Part shown: piece after piece, positions 1 through 5,795 of the stretch | Numbering within the stretch: position 1 is the first letter of the stretch | How the letters are laid out: each line of letters opens with the position of its first letter | Assembly (NCBI GenBank): GCA_002391545.1 | Contig: DGFF01000119.1 | Span: 1 to 5,823, forward strand | From: Candidatus Fermentithermobacillaceae bacterium UBA3907 | GTDB taxonomy: Bacteria > Bacillota > Sulfobacillia > Fermentithermobacillales > Fermentithermobacillaceae | Direction: 5' to 3' | Length of the DNA stretch: 5,823 nt | The notes under the pieces: generated by a model | The model's database searches: none | The model's input: only the letters and a program-made list of their open reading frames with translations | What the model was told of the DNA's origin: nothing | Made by a program: the position numbers and the translations under genes

Positions 1-73
1 AGCCAGTTTGCTGGTGGCAGTTTGATAGAAGAAGCTATATAAGAATTTCGGGAACTGCGAATACGATCTGAGC

Positions 74-1972
74 CTACAGGTATTCGTGGGCCAAGATCAT
101 ATACACGCTGGAAGTCCAAGTGAAAGCCGTATCTTCTAGTGGTTGTCCAGAAAGAGCGCTGAAATTCTCAGCCATGCCGTTTTCTGCTGCCATGTGGCAG
201 AACCGCCGGGCAATATCTTGAGCAAACTGCTTCTCTCCTAATTTCACGAGTCCGTCAACTATAAGCATGGTAGCGGGTGCCCAAATAGGACCGCGCCAGT
301 AGCCGTCAGGTTTGTAATGTGGGCTGGTTATTTTCTCTGTTGCTAGCCCGTACTCGGTCATAAATGCGCCACGTTCTTTCAGGCCTGACACAATCCACTT
401 TTTGATGTCTGCACGAAGACAGTCCCCAAGAACGATGGTTACATATGGCAATAAGCTGTGGCAGTATACAGGATTGTGCCGCCAAGCGGAGCCTTGCGGT
501 TCGAGGTAAACTGCGTGAAGGCTTTCTCCGTCCCAAAAATGTTCAAACATGTTAGCGAGCAAGTCTTTTGACCGCGCCTGCCACATTTTGGATTCGTCTG
601 TCTTTCTTAACCTGGAAGCTACGTGGGAAAGAACTTCCATCTGAATCACGAGGAATCCGGCTAGATCTGGGCTTTCCACAGGGACTCCTTGCAAGAAAAC
701 AGTGCTATTATCCCATCCGCTGTCATTTCCGTGGTTATACTGAGGGATACCATCTCTATCAAAATCTCTATATTCAAACCACCATTGGGTCCAACGAGCC
801 AATGGTGAGTATATTTCTGACAGCTTGTCGTCAGTTATATAACCTGAACTATCCCTTTCCATCATCCATTTGAGAGTCCAGCCGTGGATAGGCGGCTTGC
901 AGCAGTTCCAAGAGGCCTCTTTATCATTCATGTAATCGGGAAGAACGCCTGAGGGATGTTGACGTTGGAAGAATAGGCAGAATTGTTCCCAAGCCGCTGC
1001 AGGATTCTTGTAGAACAGGGCCATAGCGTTGAAGCAATGATCCCAACTCCACACGTTAGCCATGTAATTCTTTGACATGTACATGGCTGGGGAAGGCAGG
1101 AATCCTTCTTGCCTTACTATACAAGACCATGTAATGTATGATGCCAATGCGTGTCCTTTTAGTAACGAAGAGGCATGTATTTCTGGTTCGTCACATTGAT
1201 CTGTTTGAGGGATCTTAACCTCAGGACATCTCTCGCGCCAATTGCGAAGATCTCTTTCTACTATACCTAGACTGCGCTCGAAGGAGGCTTTTCGGTCTTC
1301 TCTGGATACTTCAAGCTCCAGATTTTCTCTAATGACTACGTAGTCTTGGATGAGACCCTCGGCCATGCCATTACTTTGGTTATCTTCGGTCAGGAAAGAT
1401 GCCCTTATGTATCTACACCCTAATCCGTCCCACGGCGCGTTGATGCAGAGTCTTCCTTTGAGGGGGGTGAGCAGAAATCTGGCGCCATGACTGTAACTAT
1501 TCACTTCCCAACTTATGCCGGTGTAACTGTCGTCATGCTTTACGCGATTTTGGATAGGACCCAGAGGAGTTACGTGATCGTAAGATCCAGTTACCATTGT
1601 TAACCGCAATCCTAAGTTGTTACCTCGAATTCTAAAGTGCAACTGGTTGGCATGGGGAAAACAAAACTCTATAACCCCATCTGATGAGTCAGTTTCGGTA
1701 GGAAAGATTCGCAGCATGATCGGGGTTGCCTGAATGACGTAGGGCACAGGCTGGTTGTTGACGGTAGGCTCTAACAAAAAGATGGGTCCCTTACCTCCAG
1801 ACCTCAAGTGTCTTACGTATAACCCTTCTTTACCATGTTTTCCTGATTCTCTAGCGCTCAGCAAAGAAATTGCGACGTAAGACCCCATCCTGCTAAAAGG
1901 GACTTTTCTCAGATCTATAGGTATATCGCCTTCGCCAATGGACCAGTTATTTTGGGGCAGATCTTTTGACAC
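74..1972 (-). CDS. GH63-like (MGH1/trehalase-type) alpha-glycosidase, cytosolic
   Basis: This 632-residue protein resembles the glycoside hydrolases of clan GH-G (GH63 with GH37 trehalases), which are inverting enzymes that cleave alpha-glycosides. Residues 1-260 lack catalytic motifs and look like the beta-rich N-terminal domain found in longer members. Residues 265-632 look like the catalytic (alpha/alpha)6 barrel. Visible family motifs are WSWDH at 308-312, DSGWDN at 417-422 with D421 or D417 in the general-acid position, GYWRGPIW at 557-564, and AENFSALSG at 601-609, where E602 aligns with the general base. No signal peptide or membrane segment is seen, so the substrate is probably intracellular. 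The start is GTG at 1972, chosen because GGGAGGTG lies 7 bases upstream. The gene is divergent from the dehydrogenase at 2155 and has its own promoter at 2045-2073. The substrate cannot be read from the sequence: mannosyl- or glucosylglycerate, trehalose-like sugars and oligosaccharide ends all remain possible. The family call is secure, the specificity is not. Confidence 0.9.
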   Translation of the reverse strand: MSKDLPQNNWSIGEGDIPIDLRKVPFSRMGSYVAISLLSARESGKHGKEGLYVRHLRSGGKGPIFLLEPTVNNQPVPYVIQATPIMLRIFPTETDSSDGVIEFCFPHANQLHFRIRGNNLGLRLTMVTGSYDHVTPLGPIQNRVKHDDSYTGISWEVNSYSHGARFLLTPLKGRLCINAPWDGLGCRYIRASFLTEDNQSNGMAEGLIQDYVVIRENLELEVSREDRKASFERSLGIVERDLRNWRERCPEVKIPQTDQCDEPEIHASSLLKGHALASYITWSCIVRQEGFLPSPAMYMSKNYMANVWSWDHCFNAMALFYKNPAAAWEQFCLFFQRQHPSGVLPDYMNDKEASWNCCKPPIHGWTLKWMMERDSSGYITDDKLSEIYSPLARWTQWWFEYRDFDRDGIPQYNHGNDSGWDNSTVFLQGVPVESPDLAGFLVIQMEVLSHVASRLRKTDESKMWQARSKDLLANMFEHFWDGESLHAVYLEPQGSAWRHNPVYCHSLLPYVTIVLGDCLRADIKKWIVSGLKERGAFMTEYGLATEKITSPHYKPDGYWRGPIWAPATMLIVDGLVKLGEKQFAQDIARRFCHMAAENGMAENFSALSGQPLEDTAFTWTSSVYMILAHEYL

Positions 1973-2044
1973 TATGACTCACCTCCCAAAGCACAAAGCA
2001 AGGGGGACGGGGGTTTCCGCTTCACCTATGGTCAGGTTTCTTCT

Positions 2045-2073
2045 ATTATATGCCAATTAAGGCCAATACTCAA
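2045..2073 (-). promoter_or_regulatory. Sigma70-type promoter for the glycosidase gene
   Basis: Read on the minus strand, a TTGAGT -35 box (2073-2068) is followed after exactly 17 bases by a perfect TATAAT -10 box (2050-2045). Transcription would begin near 2038, giving a leader of about 65 bases before the GTG at 1972. The surrounding region 1973-2154 also serves the divergent dehydrogenase gene, for which I see no comparably good plus-strand promoter. The candidates there (TTGCAG at 2096, TATATA at 2112) are too close together for a normal spacer. Confidence 0.72.
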
Positions 2074-2154
2074 AAAGACAAGTGATAGGAGTATCTTGCA
2101 GCCGATAAGAATATATATGAGAGAAAGTAAATTCCCAGGAAGGGGAGGGGTACT

Positions 2155-3123
2155 GTGATATATGAACCTTTTGATGAAAGTCTAAAGATTCTGACTGCCA
2201 CGAAGTGGGAGCCGTGGCAAAAAGAAGCCATACGGCAAGTGGTTCCAGACGCCATTTTTCTGGAACCTGATGCTTGCAGAAGTTTAGAAGAGCTGATTTT
2301 CCAGGCGGATATTTTGTTCGGTTCACCAAAGATATCCCCGACACTTTTGGCAAAATCTCCCACACTCAAAATGATACATCTATTGTCTACTGGCGTAGAT
2401 CGGTACATGGTTCCCGAGTTCAAGGAATCTCCTATAATCTTGGTAAATAGTCGTGGAGTGCACGGGCCCCTGGTCGCAGATCACGCCATGGCATTGCTTT
2501 TGGCTTTGAGCAGGTCGTTGCACTTGGCTTACGAAAAACAAGAATCTAAAGTGTGGGAACGTTTACCTATAGTTGATTTGGAAGGAAGGACTGCAGGGCT
2601 CTTGGGTTTAGGATCCATTGGCAAAGAAGTCAGCGTTAGATGTAAAAGTTTTGGAATGCATGTGGTCGCTGTGCGGCGTAGCGGTGAAAAAGACCCTGCA
2701 GTAGATAAGGTATTTCCCCCCTCACAATTGCATCAAGTTTTAGAGGTTTCGGATTTTGTGATTTGTTCTTTACCGCTGACCCGAGAAACTTACCATATGA
2801 TTACTATAACGGAGTTTTCTGTCATGAAGCCGTCAGCCTTTTTCATAAACGTAGGGCGAGGAGCTACAGTGAAGGAAGAAGATTTAATACGTGCCCTTGA
2901 GCAACAAATGATAAAAGGAGCAGGGCTAGATGTTTTCGAAAAAGAGCCGCTGGATCCTGATAGTAAGTTGTGGGATTTGCCCAACGTAATAATCACTGCC
3001 CATTATGGAGGTACAGACGAAGCGGGGCTCAAGAAGAGTTTTGCAATATTCTTGGATAACCTTGATAGGTTAAAAAAGGGAGAACCTCTTAGAAACGTAG
3101 TAGATAAAGAGTTGGGGTATTGA
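2155..3123 (+). CDS. D-isomer specific 2-hydroxyacid dehydrogenase (GhrA-like, probably NADP-preferring)
   Basis: The 322-residue product has the usual length and layout of the D-2-hydroxyacid dehydrogenase family, cytosolic enzymes that reduce 2-keto acids to D-2-hydroxyacids or the reverse. A split substrate-binding domain (about 1-100 and 290-322) encloses a Rossmann domain. The dinucleotide loop is GLGSIG at 151-156. The catalytic triad is visible as R235 in NVGRG, E264 in VFEKEP, and H283 in TAHYGG. The second Rossmann strand ends in VVAVRRS (170-176), with arginines where NAD-specific members carry an acidic residue. By family knowledge this favours NADP(H), as in GhrA-type glyoxylate/hydroxypyruvate reductases. 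The GTG start at 2155 is supported by a purine run AGGAAGGGGAGGGG ending 4 bases upstream; the ATG at 2162 is out of frame. The gene is divergent from the GH63-like glycosidase. The exact substrate is unknown, and phosphoglycerate dehydrogenase is unlikely because there is no ACT-type C-terminal extension. Confidence 0.92.
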   Translation: MIYEPFDESLKILTATKWEPWQKEAIRQVVPDAIFLEPDACRSLEELIFQADILFGSPKISPTLLAKSPTLKMIHLLSTGVDRYMVPEFKESPIILVNSRGVHGPLVADHAMALLLALSRSLHLAYEKQESKVWERLPIVDLEGRTAGLLGLGSIGKEVSVRCKSFGMHVVAVRRSGEKDPAVDKVFPPSQLHQVLEVSDFVICSLPLTRETYHMITITEFSVMKPSAFFINVGRGATVKEEDLIRALEQQMIKGAGLDVFEKEPLDPDSKLWDLPNVIITAHYGGTDEAGLKKSFAIFLDNLDRLKKGEPLRNVVDKELGY

Positions 3124-3319
3124 AAAGTCCAGGCGTGTAAATATCGGGTAGGAACAGCTATACACGCGTTTAACTGGGCATTTCTACATAGAGATGGGGC
3201 TTACAGAAGTTGCTCTAATTTGTATGTTTTAGTATCCTATAAATACAGGCAGTAGGAGTTGACAAGGCGTAGGCACGTTCTAAGTTGCATTGTTCAGAAG
3301 ATCACCTCTAATCTTTCAG

Positions 3320-3347
3320 TTGACGCAATCAGTTTAAAGGTTTTGAT
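3320..3347 (+). promoter_or_regulatory. Candidate promoter of the peroxiredoxin gene
   Basis: TTGACG (3320-3325, five of six consensus bases) is followed after 16 bases by TTTGAT (3342-3347, four of six). Transcription would start near 3354, leaving a 32-base leader that contains the ribosome-binding run at 3372-3377. The perfect TTGACA at 3259-3264 is a better -35 box but lacks a good -10 partner. The -10 box here overlaps the palindrome at 3341-3353. Confidence 0.38.
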
Positions 3348-3353
3348 TCAAAA
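3341..3353. repeat. Perfect 13-base palindrome, candidate operator
   Basis: TTTTGA and TCAAAA form perfect 6-base arms around a single T at 3347. It sits over the proposed -10 box of the peroxiredoxin promoter, where a bound repressor would block transcription. It does not match the PerR box I know (TTATAAT-N-ATTATAA). A/T-rich palindromes of this length can occur by chance. Confidence 0.4.
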
Positions 3354-3385
3354 TTCCAAAATAGAAAAAACGGGGGGTTATTAGC

Positions 3386-4045
3386 ATGGAAGAAGTCAGG
3401 GAGGAATGCAGAAGTTTTCCATTGATCGGTGAACCTGCTCCCGATTTTGAGGCTGTTACTACTCACGGGAAAATTAGGTTGTCACAGTTCCTAGGTAAAT
3501 GGGTGGTCCTATTTTCTCATCCGGCAGATTTTACTCCAGTATGCACCACCGAGTTTGTGGCGTTTTCTAAGATAAATGATGAGCTAGAAGCGCTTAACAC
3601 GCAGCTAATTGGTCTTTCTATCGATAGCGTTCATTCTCACATAGCATGGATAAGAAACATTAAGGAGAAGTTCGATGTAGATGTTCCTTTTCCGGTAATC
3701 GCCGATTTGGATATGAAAGTTTCCAAACTCTTTGGCATGGTTCATCCAAATGTAAGCAGCACGTCGGCGGTTAGGGCGGTTTTTGTAATTGATGATAAAG
3801 GTATAGTTAGAGCTATTTTATATTACCCTCAAAGCACAGGTCGTAATATGGAGGAGATTATACGGATTGTCAAGGCTTTGCAAACGGCGGATGCCTATAA
3901 CGTTGCAACTCCTGCGAACTGGAAGCCTGGAGACAAAGTAATTGTTCCGGCACCTGGTACAGTAGAGGCGGCTAAGACTCGTTTGCAAGAAGGCTATGAG
4001 TGTTATGATTGGTACTTGTGCATGAAGGAGCTTCCGAAGGAATAG
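3386..4045 (+). CDS. Peroxiredoxin, Prx6-type (archaeal-like, with C-terminal Cys pair)
   Basis: This 219-residue cytosolic thiol peroxidase would reduce hydrogen peroxide, organic hydroperoxides and possibly peroxynitrite. The AhpC/TSA thioredoxin fold spans about residues 10-160, followed by the C-terminal domain typical of the Prx6 group (about 165-219). The active site HPADFTPVCTTE (45-56) contains peroxidatic C53 with conserved P46 and T50, and R130 in TSAVR fits the conserved active-site arginine. Near the C-terminus C206 and C212 lie in CYDWYLC, very like the CxDWxxC region of archaeal enzymes such as the Aeropyrum pernix thioredoxin peroxidase, where C-terminal cysteines resolve the oxidised C53 equivalent. 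It therefore probably works as a 2-Cys enzyme despite its 1-Cys-type sequence. An additional cysteine is at C8. The ATG at 3386 is preceded by GGGGGG 8 bases upstream. A strong terminator at 4066-4118 suggests a single-gene transcript. Confidence 0.95.
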   Translation: MEEVREECRSFPLIGEPAPDFEAVTTHGKIRLSQFLGKWVVLFSHPADFTPVCTTEFVAFSKINDELEALNTQLIGLSIDSVHSHIAWIRNIKEKFDVDVPFPVIADLDMKVSKLFGMVHPNVSSTSAVRAVFVIDDKGIVRAILYYPQSTGRNMEEIIRIVKALQTADAYNVATPANWKPGDKVIVPAPGTVEAAKTRLQEGYECYDWYLCMKELPKE

Positions 4046-4065
4046 GTTAGAAGTACGATCTATAA

Positions 4066-4118
4066 ATGGGGTAAAGGGTTTCAGAGTCAAGCTCTAAACA
4101 CCTTTACCCCATGTTTTT
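4066..4118 (+). terminator. Rho-independent terminator of the peroxiredoxin gene
   Basis: ATGGGGTAAAGG (4066-4077) pairs perfectly with CCTTTACCCCAT (4101-4112). The stem continues with GTTT (4078-4081) pairing AAAC (4096-4099) across a bulged A4100, then AGAG (4083-4086) pairing CTCT (4092-4095) across a bulged C4082. That gives 20 base pairs with two one-base bulges and a 5-base loop (4087-4091). A run of five T follows at 4114-4118. It begins 20 bases after the peroxiredoxin stop codon. Confidence 0.92.
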
Positions 4119-4161
4119 GGCAGCTGTTTTATTGGGTTTCATGGGGCAGGAGCCTTTTGGT

Positions 4162-4190
4162 TTGAGGACGAACTTTCTATGCAGTAGATC
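4162..4190 (+). promoter_or_regulatory. Weak candidate promoter for the ZIP transporter gene
   Basis: TTGAGG (4162-4167) and TAGATC (4185-4190) are 17 bases apart. The -10 match is only three of six. A promoter is expected here because the strong terminator at 4066-4118 should stop transcription from the left, and this is the best pair I can find before the ribosome-binding site at 4204-4215. Transcription would begin near 4197. Confidence 0.25.
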
Positions 4191-4203
4191 TGCGTTTGAA
4201 ATT

Positions 4204-4215
4204 GAGGGAGGGTGG
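4204..4215 (+). promoter_or_regulatory. Ribosome-binding site fixing the ZIP transporter start at 4222
   Basis: GAGGGAGGGTGG lies 6-10 bases before the in-frame ATG at 4222. The earlier in-frame ATG at 4111 lies inside the descending arm of the terminator stem, so this purine run decides the start. Confidence 0.75.
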
Positions 4216-4221
4216 CTTTGC

Positions 4222-4995
4222 ATGTGGGAACCTCAGGCGCTTTTTGCGTTGGCCCTTTCAACCCTTGCTGGACTTAGCACGTTGTTAGGTGCATTAGTCA
4301 TATTAATTGGTAAAGGAAAGAGCGAAAAGCTACTTACCTCATCGTTGGGATTTGCAGCCGGGGTTATGCTTAGCATTTCGTTTTCAGATTTGCTACCACA
4401 AGCCAGAGATCTCATAGGTTTGGAAAAGGGAATGGAGATGGGAATTATATATATGGATTTGTTTCTAATAGCAGGAGTTTTTCTGGCCATTGGATTAGAC
4501 TATTTGGTTCCCCACGTTGAAGCAAATGCTTCTGCAGAGAGATCCCATCAAGATCTGTTTCGCGTTGGAGTGGTTTCGACTCTGGCCATGATGCTCCACA
4601 ATTTTCCTGAAGGGATAGCTACTTTTATGGCAGGTTACAGCGATCAAGCCCTCGGCATGTCCTTGGCAGTGGCCATAGCTTTTCACAATATTCCTGAAGG
4701 AATTTCAGTGGCCATGCCTGTTTACTTTGCTACAGGGGATAAATCTAAGGCGTTGAAATTTACTTTTGCTGCAGGTATTGCCGAACCTATCGGGGCATTG
4801 GCGGCATTTCTAGTGATGAGACCTTTTTTAAACCAGTTTGTCATAGGGGCAAGTTTTGCTTTTGTAGCAGGTATTATGCTTTATATATCTATTGAGGAGT
4901 TAATCCCGTCGTCTAGGCAATATGGTCATAATCGCTTAGCATTGTTTTCAACTCTGGCAGGGTGTGTTCTAATGCCTTTGAGCCACCTTTTTTAG
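4222..4995 (+). CDS. zupT: ZIP-family divalent metal transporter (ZupT-like)
   Basis: From the ATG at 4222 the product is 257 residues, the same length as E. coli ZupT, a broad-specificity inner-membrane importer of zinc, iron and other divalent metals. Eight hydrophobic segments can be placed at about 5-30, 38-58, 78-96, 113-140, 143-170, 177-199, 205-228 and 239-257. The fourth and fifth carry the ZIP metal-binding signatures HNFPEG (126-131) and HNIPEG (155-160). The sixth has AEPIGA (187-192), and the second contains SISFSDLLPQ, close to the ZupT form. The loop after segment 3 includes H98, but there is no long histidine-rich loop. The frame stays open to an ATG at 4111, which would add 37 residues, but that codon is part of the upstream terminator hairpin and has no ribosome-binding site. 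The signal peptidase gene follows after 64 bases without an evident terminator. The metal specificity is not visible. Confidence 0.9.
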   Translation: MWEPQALFALALSTLAGLSTLLGALVILIGKGKSEKLLTSSLGFAAGVMLSISFSDLLPQARDLIGLEKGMEMGIIYMDLFLIAGVFLAIGLDYLVPHVEANASAERSHQDLFRVGVVSTLAMMLHNFPEGIATFMAGYSDQALGMSLAVAIAFHNIPEGISVAMPVYFATGDKSKALKFTFAAGIAEPIGALAAFLVMRPFLNQFVIGASFAFVAGIMLYISIEELIPSSRQYGHNRLALFSTLAGCVLMPLSHLF

Positions 4996-5044
4996 TCGTG
5001 AGCATAGACGATTCTTGAATAGGTTAGTTCGTTACTACTTGTAT

Positions 5045-5053
5045 GGAGAAGGG
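5045..5053 (+). promoter_or_regulatory. Ribosome-binding site fixing the signal peptidase start at 5060
   Basis: GGAGAAGGG ends 6 bases before the in-frame GTG at 5060. The upstream in-frame TTG at 5015 has no purine-rich site before it, so the GTG is the better start. Confidence 0.65.
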
Positions 5054-5059
5054 ATCATA

Positions 5060-5584
5060 GTGGAAAAGGACCAGGCTCAGCGTAAGTCAGGCGTCTCTCG
5101 CGTGAAGGATGTTATATTTTGGGTGTTTATGGTATTCATAATTGCCCTAATATTCGTAACAGTTGTGACCAGGCTTCAGGGTGGTGAGCCCCAGTTGTTT
5201 GGATATAGGCTCTACGTAGTAGAAAGTGGTAGCATGGGTCCAACTATTAAGCCCAATTCATTGATAGTAGTTAAAGAATTGGAACCTAGCCAAATCAAGG
5301 AGATGGACATAATTACTTTCTATGGCTCGAGCGGAGAGACTACGGTCACTCACAGAGTAGTGGAGATAAAAGATAATGGCCTTTCTTTTGTGACTAAAGG
5401 TGATGCCAATGAAGTTCCGGATCCAATGCCGGTCGAGGCAAATAGGTTAATAGGCAAAGTAGTATTGGCTATCCCATACTTAGGGAAGGTACTTAAGTTT
5501 TTGAGCACCCCTTTGGGATTGACTTTGCTTATCGTCTTTGCTGTTGTTTGGGCAATTTTCGATTCATTTGTGGGAAAATTATAG
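5060..5584 (+). CDS. Signal peptidase I, ER/archaeal type (SipW-like)
   Basis: From the GTG at 5060 the product is 174 residues. It belongs to the S26 signal peptidases, which cut signal peptides from exported proteins at the outer face of the membrane. A basic N-terminus is followed by one membrane segment (about 18-36), the catalytic domain, and a second membrane segment at the C-terminus (about 152-168). The nucleophile is S58 in ESGSMGPTI. The position that is lysine in classical bacterial LepB is a histidine, H98 in VTHRVVE. D115 in TKGDAN and D121 fit the conserved acidic residues of the Sec11/SipW group, so this is the Ser/His type. The frame is open up to a TTG at 5015, adding 15 residues, but only the GTG has a ribosome-binding site. 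The gene may be co-transcribed with the metal transporter. SipW enzymes often serve dedicated substrates; none is encoded within this window. Confidence 0.88.
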   Translation: MEKDQAQRKSGVSRVKDVIFWVFMVFIIALIFVTVVTRLQGGEPQLFGYRLYVVESGSMGPTIKPNSLIVVKELEPSQIKEMDIITFYGSSGETTVTHRVVEIKDNGLSFVTKGDANEVPDPMPVEANRLIGKVVLAIPYLGKVLKFLSTPLGLTLLIVFAVVWAIFDSFVGKL

Positions 5585-5728
5585 ATTAAAACGGCAACAT
5601 CAAGATCATGAAGGTAAATATGATATCCGGTTAACGGTCATCCAGATCCACATAACGACTTCATAATATGTAACTACTCACCACTAATATTGCTCCCATA
5701 CTTAAATGTTAATATCTTCCTTGTTATG

Positions 5729-5739
5729 ACACAAAGTGT
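5729..5739. repeat. Short dyad ACAC-AAA-GTGT
   Basis: Perfect 4-base arms surround AAA, within the longer imperfect dyad TGACACAAAGTGTGACA (5727-5743). ATGACAC at 5726-5732 is repeated exactly at 5765-5771 beside the next dyad, which suggests one protein binding several sites. Confidence 0.35.
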
Positions 5740-5757
5740 GACAAAAGCCAAATGAAA

Positions 5758-5770
5758 TGTCATCATGACA
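5758..5770. repeat. Perfect palindrome TGTCAT-C-ATGACA, candidate operator
   Basis: Six-base arms are perfectly complementary around a single centre base, C5764. The centre is 16 bases from that of the next palindrome at 5773-5787 and about 67 bases upstream of the start predicted from the edge promoter. The half-site ATGACA is also present at 5726-5731. Confidence 0.5.
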
Positions 5771-5772
5771 CT

Positions 5773-5787
5773 TGCCATAATATGGCA
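5773..5787. repeat. Perfect palindrome TGCCATA-A-TATGGCA, candidate operator
   Basis: Seven-base arms are perfectly complementary around A5780. The site ends 8 bases before the -35 box of the edge promoter, a position typical for an activator or an upstream repressor. No T run follows, so it is unlikely to be a terminator. CATAAT inside it (5776-5781) resembles a -10 box but lacks a matching -35 box. Confidence 0.5.
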
Positions 5788-5795
5788 GAAAACTG

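Larger units (their letters stand above)
3124..3385 (+). other. Intergenic region upstream of the peroxiredoxin gene
   Basis: No gene is supported in this 262-base gap. It starts with a weak 7-bp inverted repeat (GCGTGTA at 3133 and TACACGC at 3161, 21-base loop, no T run), too poor to call a terminator for the dehydrogenase. Two candidate -35 boxes follow: a perfect TTGACA at 3259-3264, with only a weak TAAGTT after 16 bases, and TTGACG at 3320-3325. The last 60 bases are A/T-rich, ending in the GGGGGG ribosome-binding run at 3372-3377. Confidence 0.6.

Noticed and set aside
1..24. Small hairpin CCAG-TTTG-CTGG and near-repeat GCCAGTTTG / GGCAGTTTG just past the glycosidase stop codon
   Set aside because: The stem is only 4 bp and no T run follows on either strand, so it cannot be called a terminator. 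Bases 1-73 otherwise show nothing.
568..873. Open frame of 101 codons antisense to the glycosidase gene
   Set aside because: It overlaps the catalytic region of a clear gene, has no recognisable domain, and fits a chance antisense frame. The same holds for the antisense frames over 2057-2423, 2790-2996, 3818-4090 and 4233-4686.
2096..2117. TTGCAG and TATATA as a promoter for the dehydrogenase
   Set aside because: The gap between the boxes is only 10 bases, far too short for a sigma70 promoter.
3133..3167. Inverted repeat GCGTGTA / TACACGC after the dehydrogenase gene
   Set aside because: A 7-bp stem with a 21-base loop and no T run is too weak for a terminator and could be chance.
4111..4221. 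N-terminal extension of the ZIP transporter from the ATG at 4111
   Set aside because: That ATG is part of the terminator stem and has no ribosome-binding site; the ATG at 4222 has both a good site and the family length.
5015..5059. TTG start for the signal peptidase
   Set aside because: No Shine-Dalgarno sequence precedes it, and GTG 5060 has GGAGAAGGG at good spacing.
5585..5650. Possible terminator after the signal peptidase, around ATCAT...ATGAT and the palindrome GTTAAC
   Set aside because: The arms are 5 bases or fewer and no T run follows.
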